DNA of 47,775 nt, taken from positions 1-47,775 of the forward strand of contig JAOUCZ010000002.1 in assembly GCA_029859505.1 (NCBI GenBank), given 5' to 3'. Below, piece by piece: positions 36,370 through 45,477 of this stretch (position 1 is its first letter; every line of letters starts with the position of its first letter). The DNA is from Lysobacterales bacterium (GTDB taxonomy: Bacteria; Pseudomonadota; Gammaproteobacteria; Xanthomonadales; SZUA-36). Position numbers and translations under genes: made by a program. The notes beneath the pieces were generated by a model. It saw nothing but the letters and a program-made list of their open reading frames with translations, was not told the origin of the DNA and did not search any database.

Positions 36370-37377
36370 ATGACATTAAAAGTAGCAATTAACGGCTATG
36401 GACGTATCGGTCGCAATATCATGCGCGCCTTGTATGAATTGGACCGTACCGACGAAATCAGCATCGTAGCTATCAATGATCTGGGTGATGCCAAAAGTAA
36501 TGCCCACCTGACAAAGTACGATACCGCGCACGGTAAATTCCCCGGCACGGTAGCTGTAGAAGGCGGTGACCTGATAATAAATGGTGACCGGGTCAAAGTA
36601 TTCGCTGAGCGCGATCCTTCAAAATTACCATGGGCAGAACTGGGTGTTGACCTGGTTATGGAATGCACAGGCTTCTTCCGTAGTCGCGAAACCGCAGGCG
36701 CGCACATTACCGCAGGCGCCAAGAAAGTAATCGTTTCCGCCCCCGGTCAGAATGTCGACAATACCGTCGTATACGGTGTGAACCATGATTCTCTGAAGTC
36801 CAGCGACCTGGTTATCTCAAACGCCTCCTGCACGACCAATTGCCTGGCCCCGGTTGCCAAGGTTTTGCATGATGCGGTTGGTATCAAGCATGGTTTGATG
36901 ACGACCATTCACGCCTACACCAACGACCAGGTACTGACCGATGTTCTGCACAGTGATTTGCGTCGGGCCCGCTCAGCTACCATGAGCCAGATTCCGACCA
37001 GTACAGGTGCTGCAGCAGCAGTAGGTATGGTTTTGCCGGAACTTAATGGCAAACTGGATGGTTTTTCCATGCGTGTCCCGACCATCAACGTATCAGTTGT
37101 TGATCTGACCTTTGAAGCCGCCCGTGCGACCAGCGTTGAAGAAATTAACGCCGCAATTAAAGCCGCTGCTGACGGCAGCCTGAAGGGTGTACTTGGCTAC
37201 AATGATGAGCCACTGGTGTCCATCGACTTTAACCATGACCCGCGTTCCTCCATTTTTGATGCTGGCTTGACCAAGGTTATGGAAGGCAACATGGTCAAGG
37301 TATTAAGCTGGTACGACAATGAGTGGGGTTTCAGTTGCCGTATGCTGGATACCGCGCTTGTGTTGATGAAAGCTTAA
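36370..37377 (+). CDS. gap: Glyceraldehyde-3-phosphate dehydrogenase, type I
   Basis: 335 residues. N-terminal Rossmann motif [15 protein letters not shown], active-site C154 in [12 protein letters not shown], and the C-terminal [35 protein letters not shown] is in the coenzyme-selecting loop and resembles the type found in gammaproteobacterial tkt-gap-pgk clusters. It oxidises glyceraldehyde 3-phosphate with NAD (possibly NADP) in glycolysis or runs in reverse in gluconeogenesis or carbon fixation. A GGGAG ribosome binding site lies shortly before the ATG. Confidence 0.98.
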   Translation: MTLKVAINGYGRIGRNIMRALYELDRTDEISIVAINDLGDAKSNAHLTKYDTAHGKFPGTVAVEGGDLIINGDRVKVFAERDPSKLPWAELGVDLVMECTGFFRSRETAGAHITAGAKKVIVSAPGQNVDNTVVYGVNHDSLKSSDLVISNASCTTNCLAPVAKVLHDAVGIKHGLMTTIHAYTNDQVLTDVLHSDLRRARSATMSQIPTSTGAAAAVGMVLPELNGKLDGFSMRVPTINVSVVDLTFEAARATSVEEINAAIKAAADGSLKGVLGYNDEPLVSIDFNHDPRSSIFDAGLTKVMEGNMVKVLSWYDNEWGFSCRMLDTALVLMKA

Positions 37378-37405
37378 GCCACTTACTGATAAGAGGAGAC
37401 TCAGA

Positions 37406-38584
37406 ATGTCATTCCTGCGTATGGATGAACTTGACCTGACTGGCAAACGCGTGATGATCCGTGAGGATTTCAACGTACCGCTCGATGCGGGCAGGGTGAC
37501 TTCCGATGCCCGGCTAAGGGCTGCACTACCGACCATCCAGATGGCTCTGGATGGTGGGGCAGCCCTGATCCTGCTGTCACATCTGGGCAGGCCTGTTGAA
37601 GGCCGGTACAGTGATGAGTTTTCAATGGCGCCCGTGGCCGAACACCTGTCCGGCCTGTTGGGTAAACCAGTGAGACTGCAGAAAGACTGGCTTGATGGTT
37701 TTGACATCGAACCCGGTGAAGTTGTCTTATGTGAAAACGTTCGGTTTAACGCCGGTGAGAAAAGCAATAATGAGGCCTTGGCCAGAAAGATGGCCGTCTT
37801 ATGTGACGTTTTTGTGATGGATGCCTTCGGCACAGCACATCGTGCCCAGGCATCTACTGAAGGTGTGATCCGATATGCACCTTCGGCCTGTGCCGGCCCC
37901 CTGTTGAGTCGCGAGCTTTTTGAGCTCGATAAGGGTCTGACCGATCCGGAACGTCCGATGCTGGCTATCGTGGGGGGCTCCAAGGTTTCCACCAAGTTAA
38001 CAGTGCTCGAATCGTTGATGTCACGTGTAGACGAGCTTATCGTTGGTGGTGGAATCGCCAATACCTTTATTGCGGCTAGTGGTTATGATGTCGGCGAGTC
38101 ACTCTATGAACCCGATCTGATTCATGAGGCCCAACGATTGATCCGGATGGCACATGAAGAAGGTGGTGAAATTCCCATTCCAAAGGATGTTGTGGTTGCA
38201 ACTGACTTCTCAAAGGATGCCAGGGCACTTGTGCGTCCGGTCGATGAGGTACGGGCAGACGAAATGATCCTTGATATCGGGCCGCTTACCGCCGCGAAGT
38301 ATGCAACCATGATCCAGAATGCCGGTACGGTCATTTGGAATGGCCCGGTAGGTGTGTTCGAGTTTAAGAATTTCTCGGCTGGAACACGGGCAATTGCGGA
38401 CGCGATTGAAATATCCAAGGCATTCAGCATCGCGGGCGGCGGCGATACACTGGCTGCCATTGACCAGTACAAAATCGCTGATGGTGTCAGCTATATTTCA
38501 ACCGGTGGTGGTGCTTTTCTGGAATTTGTAGAAGGTAAAAAACTACCCGCCGTAGCAGCACTCGAAGCACGTTACAGAATCTGA
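37406..38584 (+). CDS. pgk: Phosphoglycerate kinase
   Basis: 392 residues, the ATP-forming kinase of lower glycolysis. The N-terminal signature is [20 protein letters not shown], with [36 protein letters not shown] and [13 protein letters not shown], and the nucleotide-binding [12 protein letters not shown] near the C-terminus. It is the last gene of the tkt-gap-pgk run; the pyk and fba genes often found after it are absent, and an oppositely oriented envelope gene follows, with a strong hairpin between the two stops. Confidence 0.98.
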   Translation: MSFLRMDELDLTGKRVMIREDFNVPLDAGRVTSDARLRAALPTIQMALDGGAALILLSHLGRPVEGRYSDEFSMAPVAEHLSGLLGKPVRLQKDWLDGFDIEPGEVVLCENVRFNAGEKSNNEALARKMAVLCDVFVMDAFGTAHRAQASTEGVIRYAPSACAGPLLSRELFELDKGLTDPERPMLAIVGGSKVSTKLTVLESLMSRVDELIVGGGIANTFIAASGYDVGESLYEPDLIHEAQRLIRMAHEEGGEIPIPKDVVVATDFSKDARALVRPVDEVRADEMILDIGPLTAAKYATMIQNAGTVIWNGPVGVFEFKNFSAGTRAIADAIEISKAFSIAGGGDTLAAIDQYKIADGVSYISTGGGAFLEFVEGKKLPAVAALEARYRI

Positions 38585-38611
38585 GCTGGCCCGAAGGGTT
38601 TCCGGTTTTGT

Positions 38612-38643
38612 GTATGTATCGAATTTAGCAATTCGATACATAC
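38612..38643. terminator. Perfect 13-bp hairpin between convergent genes
   Basis: GTATGTATCGAAT (38612-38624) and ATTCGATACATAC (38631-38643) pair perfectly over a 6-base loop. It ends two bases from the stop of the minus-strand gene and 28 bases after the pgk stop. No T tract follows on either strand and the stem is AT-rich, so it may act as a bidirectional RNA end stabiliser rather than a textbook terminator. Confidence 0.6.
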
Positions 38644-38644
38644 G

Positions 38645-40906
38645 CTATCGTCTGCCCAGGCTGCGCGTACCCGTTATGGTACCGAACCTGAGAAAGTAAA
38701 GTGCGCTACGATCTTCGCTCCAGCCGATACCCACGTAAATCGGACCCAGTGGTGTTTTGTATCCAAAGTAGGCGCTGCCATTGAGAAGACCATCGGCAAA
38801 GATGTCGCTTCTGTTTTCTGTGGCATTACCGTATTCCACCGTCATACCGAGGTAACCGGGCAGAAGCCCGCTCTTGGCAACCTGGTAGCGATAGCCAAGC
38901 AGAACCGATCCAAAATGCGGGCCAATCAATGAGTTGGGTTCATAGCCTGACATGTTAAAGAAACCACCGCCGGAGAACAGCCCATATATCGGTACGTCGT
39001 CATCCAGACTTGTGTTGTACTGCCCACCCCATATGAAATTATGATATCCGAAAGTATGACTCCCAAATATCGTAAACTCGATCTGATCAAACTCACTATC
39101 GGCACCCAGGTCCTTGATTGAGTCGGTATATTTTAAACGGGAGTAAACGCCCGAACTTGGCAGGAAGCGGTCATCAAGGCGGTCGTATTTGAGTTCGGCG
39201 AATATCTCACCGCCGTTAAAGGAGGGTATTTTGATCGTCGGGTCGCCAACAACGACGTCCATGTTTCCCGCATAGCGCGAATATCCCAGGGTGAACTTGG
39301 CATGCCGTTCAAATTCACGGCCCAAAGCCAGGGAACCACCCCATTCATCCAGTTCAATTTCTCCACGTGCATCACCATTTGAATCATAGATATATAGCGG
39401 TCGCTCAAAAAAATAAGCAGTGGGTTCAAAGCTGTATTTAAGAGCATCATCCAGCGGTCTGAAGTAATCCAGGAAGATTCCGGCTGACTCTCCTACCTGA
39501 ACCACGGCGCGAAATTCAGAGCCTCGATCATCAAGCGCGGTATTGAGGTAGCCTCCCCTGAGGTTGAATGCTGTACCGCGGGCAGTGAAAGTGAGGTCAA
39601 CGCCAGTTTCAATAAAGTGCGTGCCACGGTCATCCGGAAGTACCGTGATTTCAATGCCCTGCAGGTCATCCTGCTCAACAACGCTGTAACGCGCCTGGCG
39701 GATGAACCCAAGGGCATAGATCTGACGCAAATCCTGATCCAGTTCCTCCAGGTCAAGTATTTCCCCCGGCTTAATGGTGATCAACTCAGAAATCACCTCG
39801 TCGGAAAACCTCGACTGATTATCCAGTGAGACAAAGTGTACCTGTGGCGGGCCGTCCACACAGTTATCGATTTGTTGCCGCCACAATAGGTATTCGCTCT
39901 CTGATAGTGAATACTGCTCCAGCTGGCTTTGCACAGCTTCAGTTGCGGCATATCCAAGAGGTATGGCCTCATCCAGTTTACTGAAATCAGCAGAAGTTAT
40001 TTTGTCACCTATGTCAGGCGAAATTAATACATCGCCATCACCTAACGCCTCAATCTGGGTATTGGTGTTTGATACGGTCAGCAAACCGCTCATCTGGTAA
40101 ACGATGGCAAGAGCACTGTTGATCTCATCCTTGCCTGCCAGCTTGGTTCCGACATCAACGGCGATGACCACATCCGCACCCATATCTTTGGCAACATCCA
40201 CGGGCAGATTTCTTACCAGGCCGCCATCGACGAGTAGCGCACCTTCGCGGCGAACAGGATGAAAAACACCGGGAACCGCCATGCTGGCACGCATGGCCAT
40301 GGAAACTTCACCATTGCCAATGACGACCATTTCGCCCGTGACGATGTCTGTGGCAATGGCGCGGTAGGGGATGGGAAGCTGGTCAAAGTCGGTCGTGTTG
40401 ACCCGCTGGGAAGCGACCGATTCAAACATGAAGATGATTTTTTGACCGGAAACCATGCCTTTCGGCAGTAAATTACTGTCTTTGCCAATACCGAGTTTGG
40501 GTCCGTACAGACCAAGATCATCATCAGCTTTGCGGCGAAACGGCAAGTCTTCTCGATCGGTCTTGTCTTTGAACAGGTCATCCCAGTCCGCATCTCTAAC
40601 CACCTGGGCGAGCTCTTCCGACTCCATTCCCGTAGCGAGAAACCCACCGACGATGGAGCCCATGCTGGTGCCAGTTATGTAATCGTACGGTATACGCATT
40701 TCCTCCAGTTTTTTCAGCACACCAACATGCGCATAGCCGCGTGCACCACCGCCCCCTAACACGAGCCCTATTTTTGGACGGTCTGAGACTTCACTTCTGA
40801 TACATTGAAAATCTGCGGCACCTGAAGGAGCTGAATAGACAGTGAAAGACACTACAAAAACGAATGAAAGCAAGTAGCGGATTTGACAACATATTGTTTT
40901 CGACAT
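38645..40906 (-). CDS. Patatin-like phospholipase with C-terminal outer-membrane barrel
   Basis: 753 residues from ATG 40906; longer starts (ATG 40939, TTG 40960) exist but only this one gives a compact signal peptide (about residues 1-31). The patatin domain has the oxyanion-hole glycine loop GLVLGGGGARGYAH, nucleophile S81 in GTSMG, and the catalytic Asp in LLVDGGLVRNLPVDV. A linker with one POTRA-like unit (about 340-420) precedes a C-terminal surface-antigen (BamA/TpsB-like) barrel that ends GIGWSEDRSALYFLRFGTIT and so on. This is the PlpD-type (type Vd) architecture, in which a barrel carries a lipase across the outer membrane. The substrate is not known. Confidence 0.93.
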   Translation of the reverse strand: MSKTICCQIRYLLSFVFVVSFTVYSAPSGAADFQCIRSEVSDRPKIGLVLGGGGARGYAHVGVLKKLEEMRIPYDYITGTSMGSIVGGFLATGMESEELAQVVRDADWDDLFKDKTDREDLPFRRKADDDLGLYGPKLGIGKDSNLLPKGMVSGQKIIFMFESVASQRVNTTDFDQLPIPYRAIATDIVTGEMVVIGNGEVSMAMRASMAVPGVFHPVRREGALLVDGGLVRNLPVDVAKDMGADVVIAVDVGTKLAGKDEINSALAIVYQMSGLLTVSNTNTQIEALGDGDVLISPDIGDKITSADFSKLDEAIPLGYAATEAVQSQLEQYSLSESEYLLWRQQIDNCVDGPPQVHFVSLDNQSRFSDEVISELITIKPGEILDLEELDQDLRQIYALGFIRQARYSVVEQDDLQGIEITVLPDDRGTHFIETGVDLTFTARGTAFNLRGGYLNTALDDRGSEFRAVVQVGESAGIFLDYFRPLDDALKYSFEPTAYFFERPLYIYDSNGDARGEIELDEWGGSLALGREFERHAKFTLGYSRYAGNMDVVVGDPTIKIPSFNGGEIFAELKYDRLDDRFLPSSGVYSRLKYTDSIKDLGADSEFDQIEFTIFGSHTFGYHNFIWGGQYNTSLDDDVPIYGLFSGGGFFNMSGYEPNSLIGPHFGSVLLGYRYQVAKSGLLPGYLGMTVEYGNATENRSDIFADGLLNGSAYFGYKTPLGPIYVGIGWSEDRSALYFLRFGTITGTRSLGRR

Positions 40907-40996
40907 AAGACGAATCTGCTCCAGTGGAATGGCCAGCATGTCAATACTACACAAAAACAATTACTATTACGCTCCATTCCAAAACTACCACAGGAA

Positions 40997-43249
40997 ATGC
41001 TCTTGAACAGGCCAGGCAGACCACTCTTCTTCATGACGATTGTCGTTTTTATGCTTTGCAGCGGTGTGTCCATTGCAGCACCGGTCAATAGCAGTGACAC
41101 CGTACCCGAGTTGAATAATCTGACCAATTACCCTCGAATTGAACGATTTGATCAAGGTAGCGTGCAGGTGGACTTTCCAAACCTCGATTCCTGGCCGGAA
41201 TTCCGCTATTTAAAAGCCTGGTTACCAGTGGAAGTCACATTGAATGGCGAGGATAAGCCACACGTGGGTTCCGCTTATGTTCAGGCCGCTACCGATATCA
41301 ATTTTGAGCAACGCACGGTGGCCATCACGGACCTGAAGGTGTTGAAAACCCGGTTTTCGGATGAGGACGAATCAGAAACACGAACAAATTTGATATCCAG
41401 GGCATTTCAGGGTCGTGAAAGTATCGTGCCGCTGGACGTGCTGTTGCGCTTGCTTCCCGAAGATTTTGAATTGCCTGTTCAAAGTGCGGATATTCCCATG
41501 TTGAATTTTGAGCCGCCGGGAATCATTGTTTCCGAGAAACCGCTAAAGCTGCTGTCAGTTGACAAAGAGCCGGTCAGGGCACCAATCGAAGGCACAGACC
41601 TTGAGTACGTTGTTAATACCAACTGGAATGTTTTTTACTACCGGCCGGATGAGCAATGGTACGTACTCAATGAAGACGCCTGGCAGCAAAATAACTACCT
41701 GGCGGATGGCGGTTGGACAACGACTGATAAACTACCGGCAGACTTCGAGAAACTGGCGCTGAGTGATAGTTGGCCAGAGGTTCAGAAAGCAATGCCGGCG
41801 CGAAAACCGGAGAGCCCCCCATCACCATTCACGATCAGCCTCGAGGAAACGGAATTGATACTGCTGGATGGTGCGCCACGTTTAAGCGCCATAGAAGAGA
41901 CAGGCATCAGTTATGTCAGTAACACGCAGAGCGATTTATTCAAATTGGGAGACCGTTGGTACTTCCTGGTTTCCGGTCGCTGGTTCTCCAACACCAAATT
42001 GAGTGGTCAATGGCAGGCGGTCAAAGAATTGCCCGGGGCATTTGCTCAGATTCCTGACGGGAATAAAAAGGAACATGTTCTGTATTCTGTTCCCGGTACC
42101 CGGCAGGCGAAACTGGCATTGATTGAAGCGGCACTGCCACACCGAAATTCAGTGGCGAAAAGCTCTGCTGCAAAACTTGAAGTGAGCTGGATAGGCGAAC
42201 CCGACTTCACCCCTATTGAAAACACACAGCTTCAGCGTGGCCTGAACACACCGTTCCAGGTCATCAAGCACAACAATTTTTACTACCTGTGTTACGAAGG
42301 TGCCTGGTACTTTTCTGATTCACCCACCGGCGGATGGAAGGTCGCTTCCAAGGTCCCTGATGAAATTTATCGTATACCGGCTTCCGATCCTGCCTATAAC
42401 GTAACGTTTGTCCGGCTGGATGGTGAGCCTGACGAGAAACAGGACCATGTCAATTACAGCTACTCGAGTGGCTACAAAGGTAGTTTCTCAACAAGGGTGA
42501 GCGTGGTTTATGGCACTGGTTGGCATTACCCATCCAACGTTTATTGGGATTCCGCCAATACACCAGCCTACTGGCACTATGGGCGGACCTATGGGTACAA
42601 CACCGGCTACCATCCCGTGGGCGCGTTTTATGGTCATCGCGGAGGCTATTACGGCCGTTGGGGTTATGGACGATACGGCGGTTGGGGAGGTTATGGTCCC
42701 TATGGCTGGGGCTACCCGGTTCACAGCACCATGACCATCACATCACCATCGGTAAATTTCACGCAGGGTTATGGATCTGCCTGGGAGGGTCCAATGCAAA
42801 CGACACCCGGCGACCCCACTAAAACCGGCGAACAATCGCTTGATGAGTTCCTGCCAAAGAAAAAAATCGATGGTACGGAAAAGTTCGTCAAAACCAGCGA
42901 GGCAGATCGCACAAAATCAACGGGTATCTCAGCTTCCTCTTTATATGCGAGCGCTTCACTCTCATCCAACAGGTTTTCCGGCTCTGAGGGAGAGGTGTAC
43001 AAGCGTGAAGATCAGGAATGGCAGGAGTACAACGATGGAAACTGGTCCACCATGCGTGCTATTGCAGCTGAGCAGCCGGTTCAAGCACGGCCGCAGAGAA
43101 AGTCCGAGACAGGTGCGCAGCAACGATGGTTACCAGCCCACAAGCGAACCCTGAGCAGGGGAGAACTGGACCGTCAGGAAATAGCGCGCCTTGAAGGCAT
43201 GGATCAATACAGCAAGTACCGCATGCAGCAGGATGCCAAAAAGCAATAA
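40997..43249 (+). CDS. Secreted Trp/Tyr-repeat protein, Tyr/Gly-rich C-terminal region
   Basis: 750 residues from ATG 40997; TTG 41003 would be better spaced from AGGAA, and ATG 41033 also fits. A signal peptide runs to about SIAAP. Three diverged copies of an approximately 45-residue W-Y module follow, at about 208-253, 311-353 and 420-461 (cores DEQWYVLNEDAWQQN, GDRWYFLVSGRWFSNT, NNFYYLCYEGAWYFSD), and a fourth short one near 667-688. Residues about 545-580 are Gly/Tyr-rich (HRGGYYGRWGYGRYGGWGGY). I recall the third module and the Gly/Tyr tail from proteins labelled 'carbohydrate-binding family V/XII', an automatic name of little functional value. Its start is divergent from the patatin gene, with 90 bases between starts. 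Confidence 0.85.
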   Translation: MLLNRPGRPLFFMTIVVFMLCSGVSIAAPVNSSDTVPELNNLTNYPRIERFDQGSVQVDFPNLDSWPEFRYLKAWLPVEVTLNGEDKPHVGSAYVQAATDINFEQRTVAITDLKVLKTRFSDEDESETRTNLISRAFQGRESIVPLDVLLRLLPEDFELPVQSADIPMLNFEPPGIIVSEKPLKLLSVDKEPVRAPIEGTDLEYVVNTNWNVFYYRPDEQWYVLNEDAWQQNNYLADGGWTTTDKLPADFEKLALSDSWPEVQKAMPARKPESPPSPFTISLEETELILLDGAPRLSAIEETGISYVSNTQSDLFKLGDRWYFLVSGRWFSNTKLSGQWQAVKELPGAFAQIPDGNKKEHVLYSVPGTRQAKLALIEAALPHRNSVAKSSAAKLEVSWIGEPDFTPIENTQLQRGLNTPFQVIKHNNFYYLCYEGAWYFSDSPTGGWKVASKVPDEIYRIPASDPAYNVTFVRLDGEPDEKQDHVNYSYSSGYKGSFSTRVSVVYGTGWHYPSNVYWDSANTPAYWHYGRTYGYNTGYHPVGAFYGHRGGYYGRWGYGRYGGWGGYGPYGWGYPVHSTMTITSPSVNFTQGYGSAWEGPMQTTPGDPTKTGEQSLDEFLPKKKIDGTEKFVKTSEADRTKSTGISASSLYASASLSSNRFSGSEGEVYKREDQEWQEYNDGNWSTMRAIAAEQPVQARPQRKSETGAQQRWLPAHKRTLSRGELDRQEIARLEGMDQYSKYRMQQDAKKQ

Positions 43250-43259
43250 ACGCAAAGGT

Positions 43260-43290
43260 GACCGCTAAGTTTCTCTAAGCTTCAGCGGTC
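43260..43290. terminator. Hairpin between convergent genes
   Basis: GACCGCT (43260-43266) pairs with AGCGGTC (43284-43290); AAG and CTT inside extend the stem with one bulge. There is no T tract, so it is a modest candidate for ending both converging transcripts. Confidence 0.45.
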
Positions 43291-43310
43291 TCTCACTCCT
43301 CAAACACCAA

Positions 43311-44513
43311 CTACTGTTCAGACGGCGGTATCGTTAATTCGGTACCGTCGCGCGTCGCGACGAACATTGGTGACATGATTTCCACACCGGCCGCATTGAA
43401 GACATCAAGAATGTTGGCATTCAGGCTGGAGTGTGTACGTGGCATGCCAACGGCATCTTTGGTTGTCGCATTAAGCTGATAATTAACAGAGTAATCATCC
43501 AATGATTTCTGTAGTACAAAAGGTTCCGGCTCAGTTTCAATATTCTCTGTTTTCACCGCAGCACTGATCAATAACTCATGAACCTTTGGCCACGGAACGT
43601 CGTATCCGATCGTAACAGATGTATACAGAATCAGACCTGCACCCTTGGCCTGTTCGCTGTAGTTGATGATGTGACTGGTAAGTGTCATTGCATTGGGGAT
43701 GGAAATAACCTCGTTCTTTGTATTTTTCAGTCGTGTAACAAACATACCGCGCTCCACCACCACACCAAGGGTGTCGTGGATTGATACACGATCGCCCAGG
43801 TTGAATGCCCGTGTGTAGGTTAAAACGATACCGGCAACCACGTTCGCTACCGCGGTTGTTGAGCCCAACGACAGCAGCAGACCAAGGAACAGGCTCAAAC
43901 CCTGAAAAGCCGGAGAATCAGAGCCGGGTAAATAGGGGAAAATGATTATCAGGGTTAGCGCATAAACCAGCATCCGCAACAGGTTAAAACTGGTGGTTGA
44001 CCATTCCGAGTAAAAGCCCGGTATATGGATGCTGCCGTTGCCGATGCCCTTAAACACAAGTTTCATTGCATGCAGGATGAACCGCACGATAAGCAACACC
44101 ACGATTATCACCAGTAAACTGGGTATGTAATCAATAAACCCCTGGATGACAAAGCCAATGGCTTCCAGTGTTAACTCCAGTAAATTACCGGCAAGGGTTC
44201 TGCTTTGCTCGAACAGGCCCATTGCCATGTTCAATAAGCTGAATCCAATGACTATGGCGATAGTCAGCCCGGTAGCGCGAACCAGCGAAACCGCGATTTT
44301 GCTTATGTCTTCATGCGATACGATTATCTGTTTTTGAATCCGCAGGGCGTAACGCTTCTCCCTGGTGATTTTTGCAGACAGACTCCTGGTAATATTCCTG
44401 ATGAACCGGAATATAAGCAGGTAGAGCAATAACAAGCCCACCACAAAAGGAACACGAACCAGTGGTCCGGATTCGTCAACCCAATTCATAAAAATATTGA
44501 AATATTCAAGCAT
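43311..44513 (-). CDS. MscS-family mechanosensitive ion channel
   Basis: 400 residues, inner membrane, about five predicted membrane helices before the pore helix. The MscS core is visible as SLGSTTAVANVVAGIVLTYT (pore helix region) followed by FNLGDRVSIHDTLGVVVERG and TKNEVISIPNAMTLTSHIIN, the beta-domain signature. It opens on membrane tension to release solutes after osmotic down-shift. It converges with the Trp-repeat protein and is divergent from the DUF4136 lipoprotein. The extra N-terminal helices suggest a medium-sized member, not the minimal MscS. Confidence 0.94.
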   Translation of the reverse strand: MLEYFNIFMNWVDESGPLVRVPFVVGLLLLYLLIFRFIRNITRSLSAKITREKRYALRIQKQIIVSHEDISKIAVSLVRATGLTIAIVIGFSLLNMAMGLFEQSRTLAGNLLELTLEAIGFVIQGFIDYIPSLLVIIVVLLIVRFILHAMKLVFKGIGNGSIHIPGFYSEWSTTSFNLLRMLVYALTLIIIFPYLPGSDSPAFQGLSLFLGLLLSLGSTTAVANVVAGIVLTYTRAFNLGDRVSIHDTLGVVVERGMFVTRLKNTKNEVISIPNAMTLTSHIINYSEQAKGAGLILYTSVTIGYDVPWPKVHELLISAAVKTENIETEPEPFVLQKSLDDYSVNYQLNATTKDAVGMPRTHSSLNANILDVFNAAGVEIMSPMFVATRDGTELTIPPSEQ

Positions 44514-44684
44514 GATGATCTCCCCGGCTTGGTGTATTTTGACGTTTCTGGCACATCTTGCAAGTCATGACAAAAAACCGGGCTTTAAATAATTGTGAAT
44601 AACAAGACCTTGACTTCAGGTGGTATTGAAATAATCATGGCAGGCATATATCACCCGTTTCACACTTACTCCAGGGAATGAACA

Positions 44685-45281
44685 ATGCAATCCAGTTCTG
44701 TTTTTAGAAAAACCGCCGGACTTATCTTCACAATCGGCGTCGCCGCACTACTAACAAGTTGTGCTTCCAAGCCAACAATTAAAACTGATTACGATCACTC
44801 GATAGATTTCGGTCAGTACAAAACCTACGCATTTTTTAATCCGATGGGTATTGAAAACCCCAACTATTCCAGTATCTATGGCTCGATTTTTCGTGAAGCA
44901 ATCAATAAGGAAATGAAGAGCAGGGGTTATACCGAGTCAGATAATCCCGACCTCTTAATTAATGTATCCGGCCGTCTGCAGGACAAGACCAAGGTCACAA
45001 CCACGTCTGATCCTTACATGTCCGGTGGTTATTACGGTTATCGCCGCGGCCGCTACGGTGCCTGGGGTGGTTACGGATATGGTACTCAAACACATGTCAG
45101 TAACTATACCGAGGGCACCATTAACGTCGATATGGTCGACCGTGAACTCAAACGTATGGTCTGGGAAGGTGTGGCAGTTGGCAGGGTTAGCGACAAGAAA
45201 ACCAATGAAGAAACTCGGGCAAATATCCATGCGGGGATTCAGGAGATGTTTTCCGGATACCCGTTCCGCGCCGGGCAATAA
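44685..45281 (+). CDS. DUF4136 lipoprotein
   Basis: 198 residues with a lipoprotein signal (VAALLTSC, acylated C26; the next residue is Ala, which suggests the outer membrane). The domain FDHSIDFGQYKTYAFF-like start (here YDHSIDFGQYKTYAFFNPMG) and the end (MVWEGVAVGRVSDKKTNEE, then HAGIQEMFSGYP) are typical of DUF4136. A Gly/Tyr-rich insertion, GGYYGYRRGRYGAWGGYGYG, sits in the middle and resembles the tail of the gene at 40997. AGGGA lies 8 bases before the ATG. Function is unknown. Confidence 0.92.
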   Translation: MQSSSVFRKTAGLIFTIGVAALLTSCASKPTIKTDYDHSIDFGQYKTYAFFNPMGIENPNYSSIYGSIFREAINKEMKSRGYTESDNPDLLINVSGRLQDKTKVTTTSDPYMSGGYYGYRRGRYGAWGGYGYGTQTHVSNYTEGTINVDMVDRELKRMVWEGVAVGRVSDKKTNEETRANIHAGIQEMFSGYPFRAGQ

Positions 45282-45292
45282 TCAAGTTTAGA

Positions 45293-45321
45293 AAACCGGG
45301 CCGGTGTCGCCGGGCCGGTTT
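45293..45321 (+). terminator. Intrinsic terminator after the DUF4136 gene
   Basis: AAACCGG (45293-45299) pairs with CCGGTTT (45315-45321), with an inner CCGG/CCGG pairing and one G-G mismatch. The T run at the end is short. It lies 12 bases after the stop. Confidence 0.65.
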
Positions 45322-45440
45322 GTCACCAGTACAGCAAAGCTTTGTCCCAGGCCGTCACGCGATGGCTAAGGTCAAAACTTTTTCTCGTCACGCGAAGAAT
45401 TGGTGCATAAAAATAGCTTCAAGTATGGAGTAAAGGTAGA

Positions 45441-45460
45441 ATGCCGCATTTTTACGGCAT
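45441..45460 (+). promoter_or_regulatory. Leader hairpin before the putative outer-membrane protein gene
   Basis: ATGCCG (45441-45446) and CGGCAT (45455-45460) form a 6-bp stem 17 bases before ATG 45478. It could hide or expose the ribosome binding site, which is weak here (AAAGG). Confidence 0.35.
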
Positions 45461-45477
45461 ATATAAAGGCGTCACGG

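Noticed and set aside
37303-38061. A 252-codon open frame on the minus strand across pgk
   Set aside because: It is a mirror of a highly conserved gene; its translation is rich in Ser and Pro with no family, as expected for antisense of biased codons.
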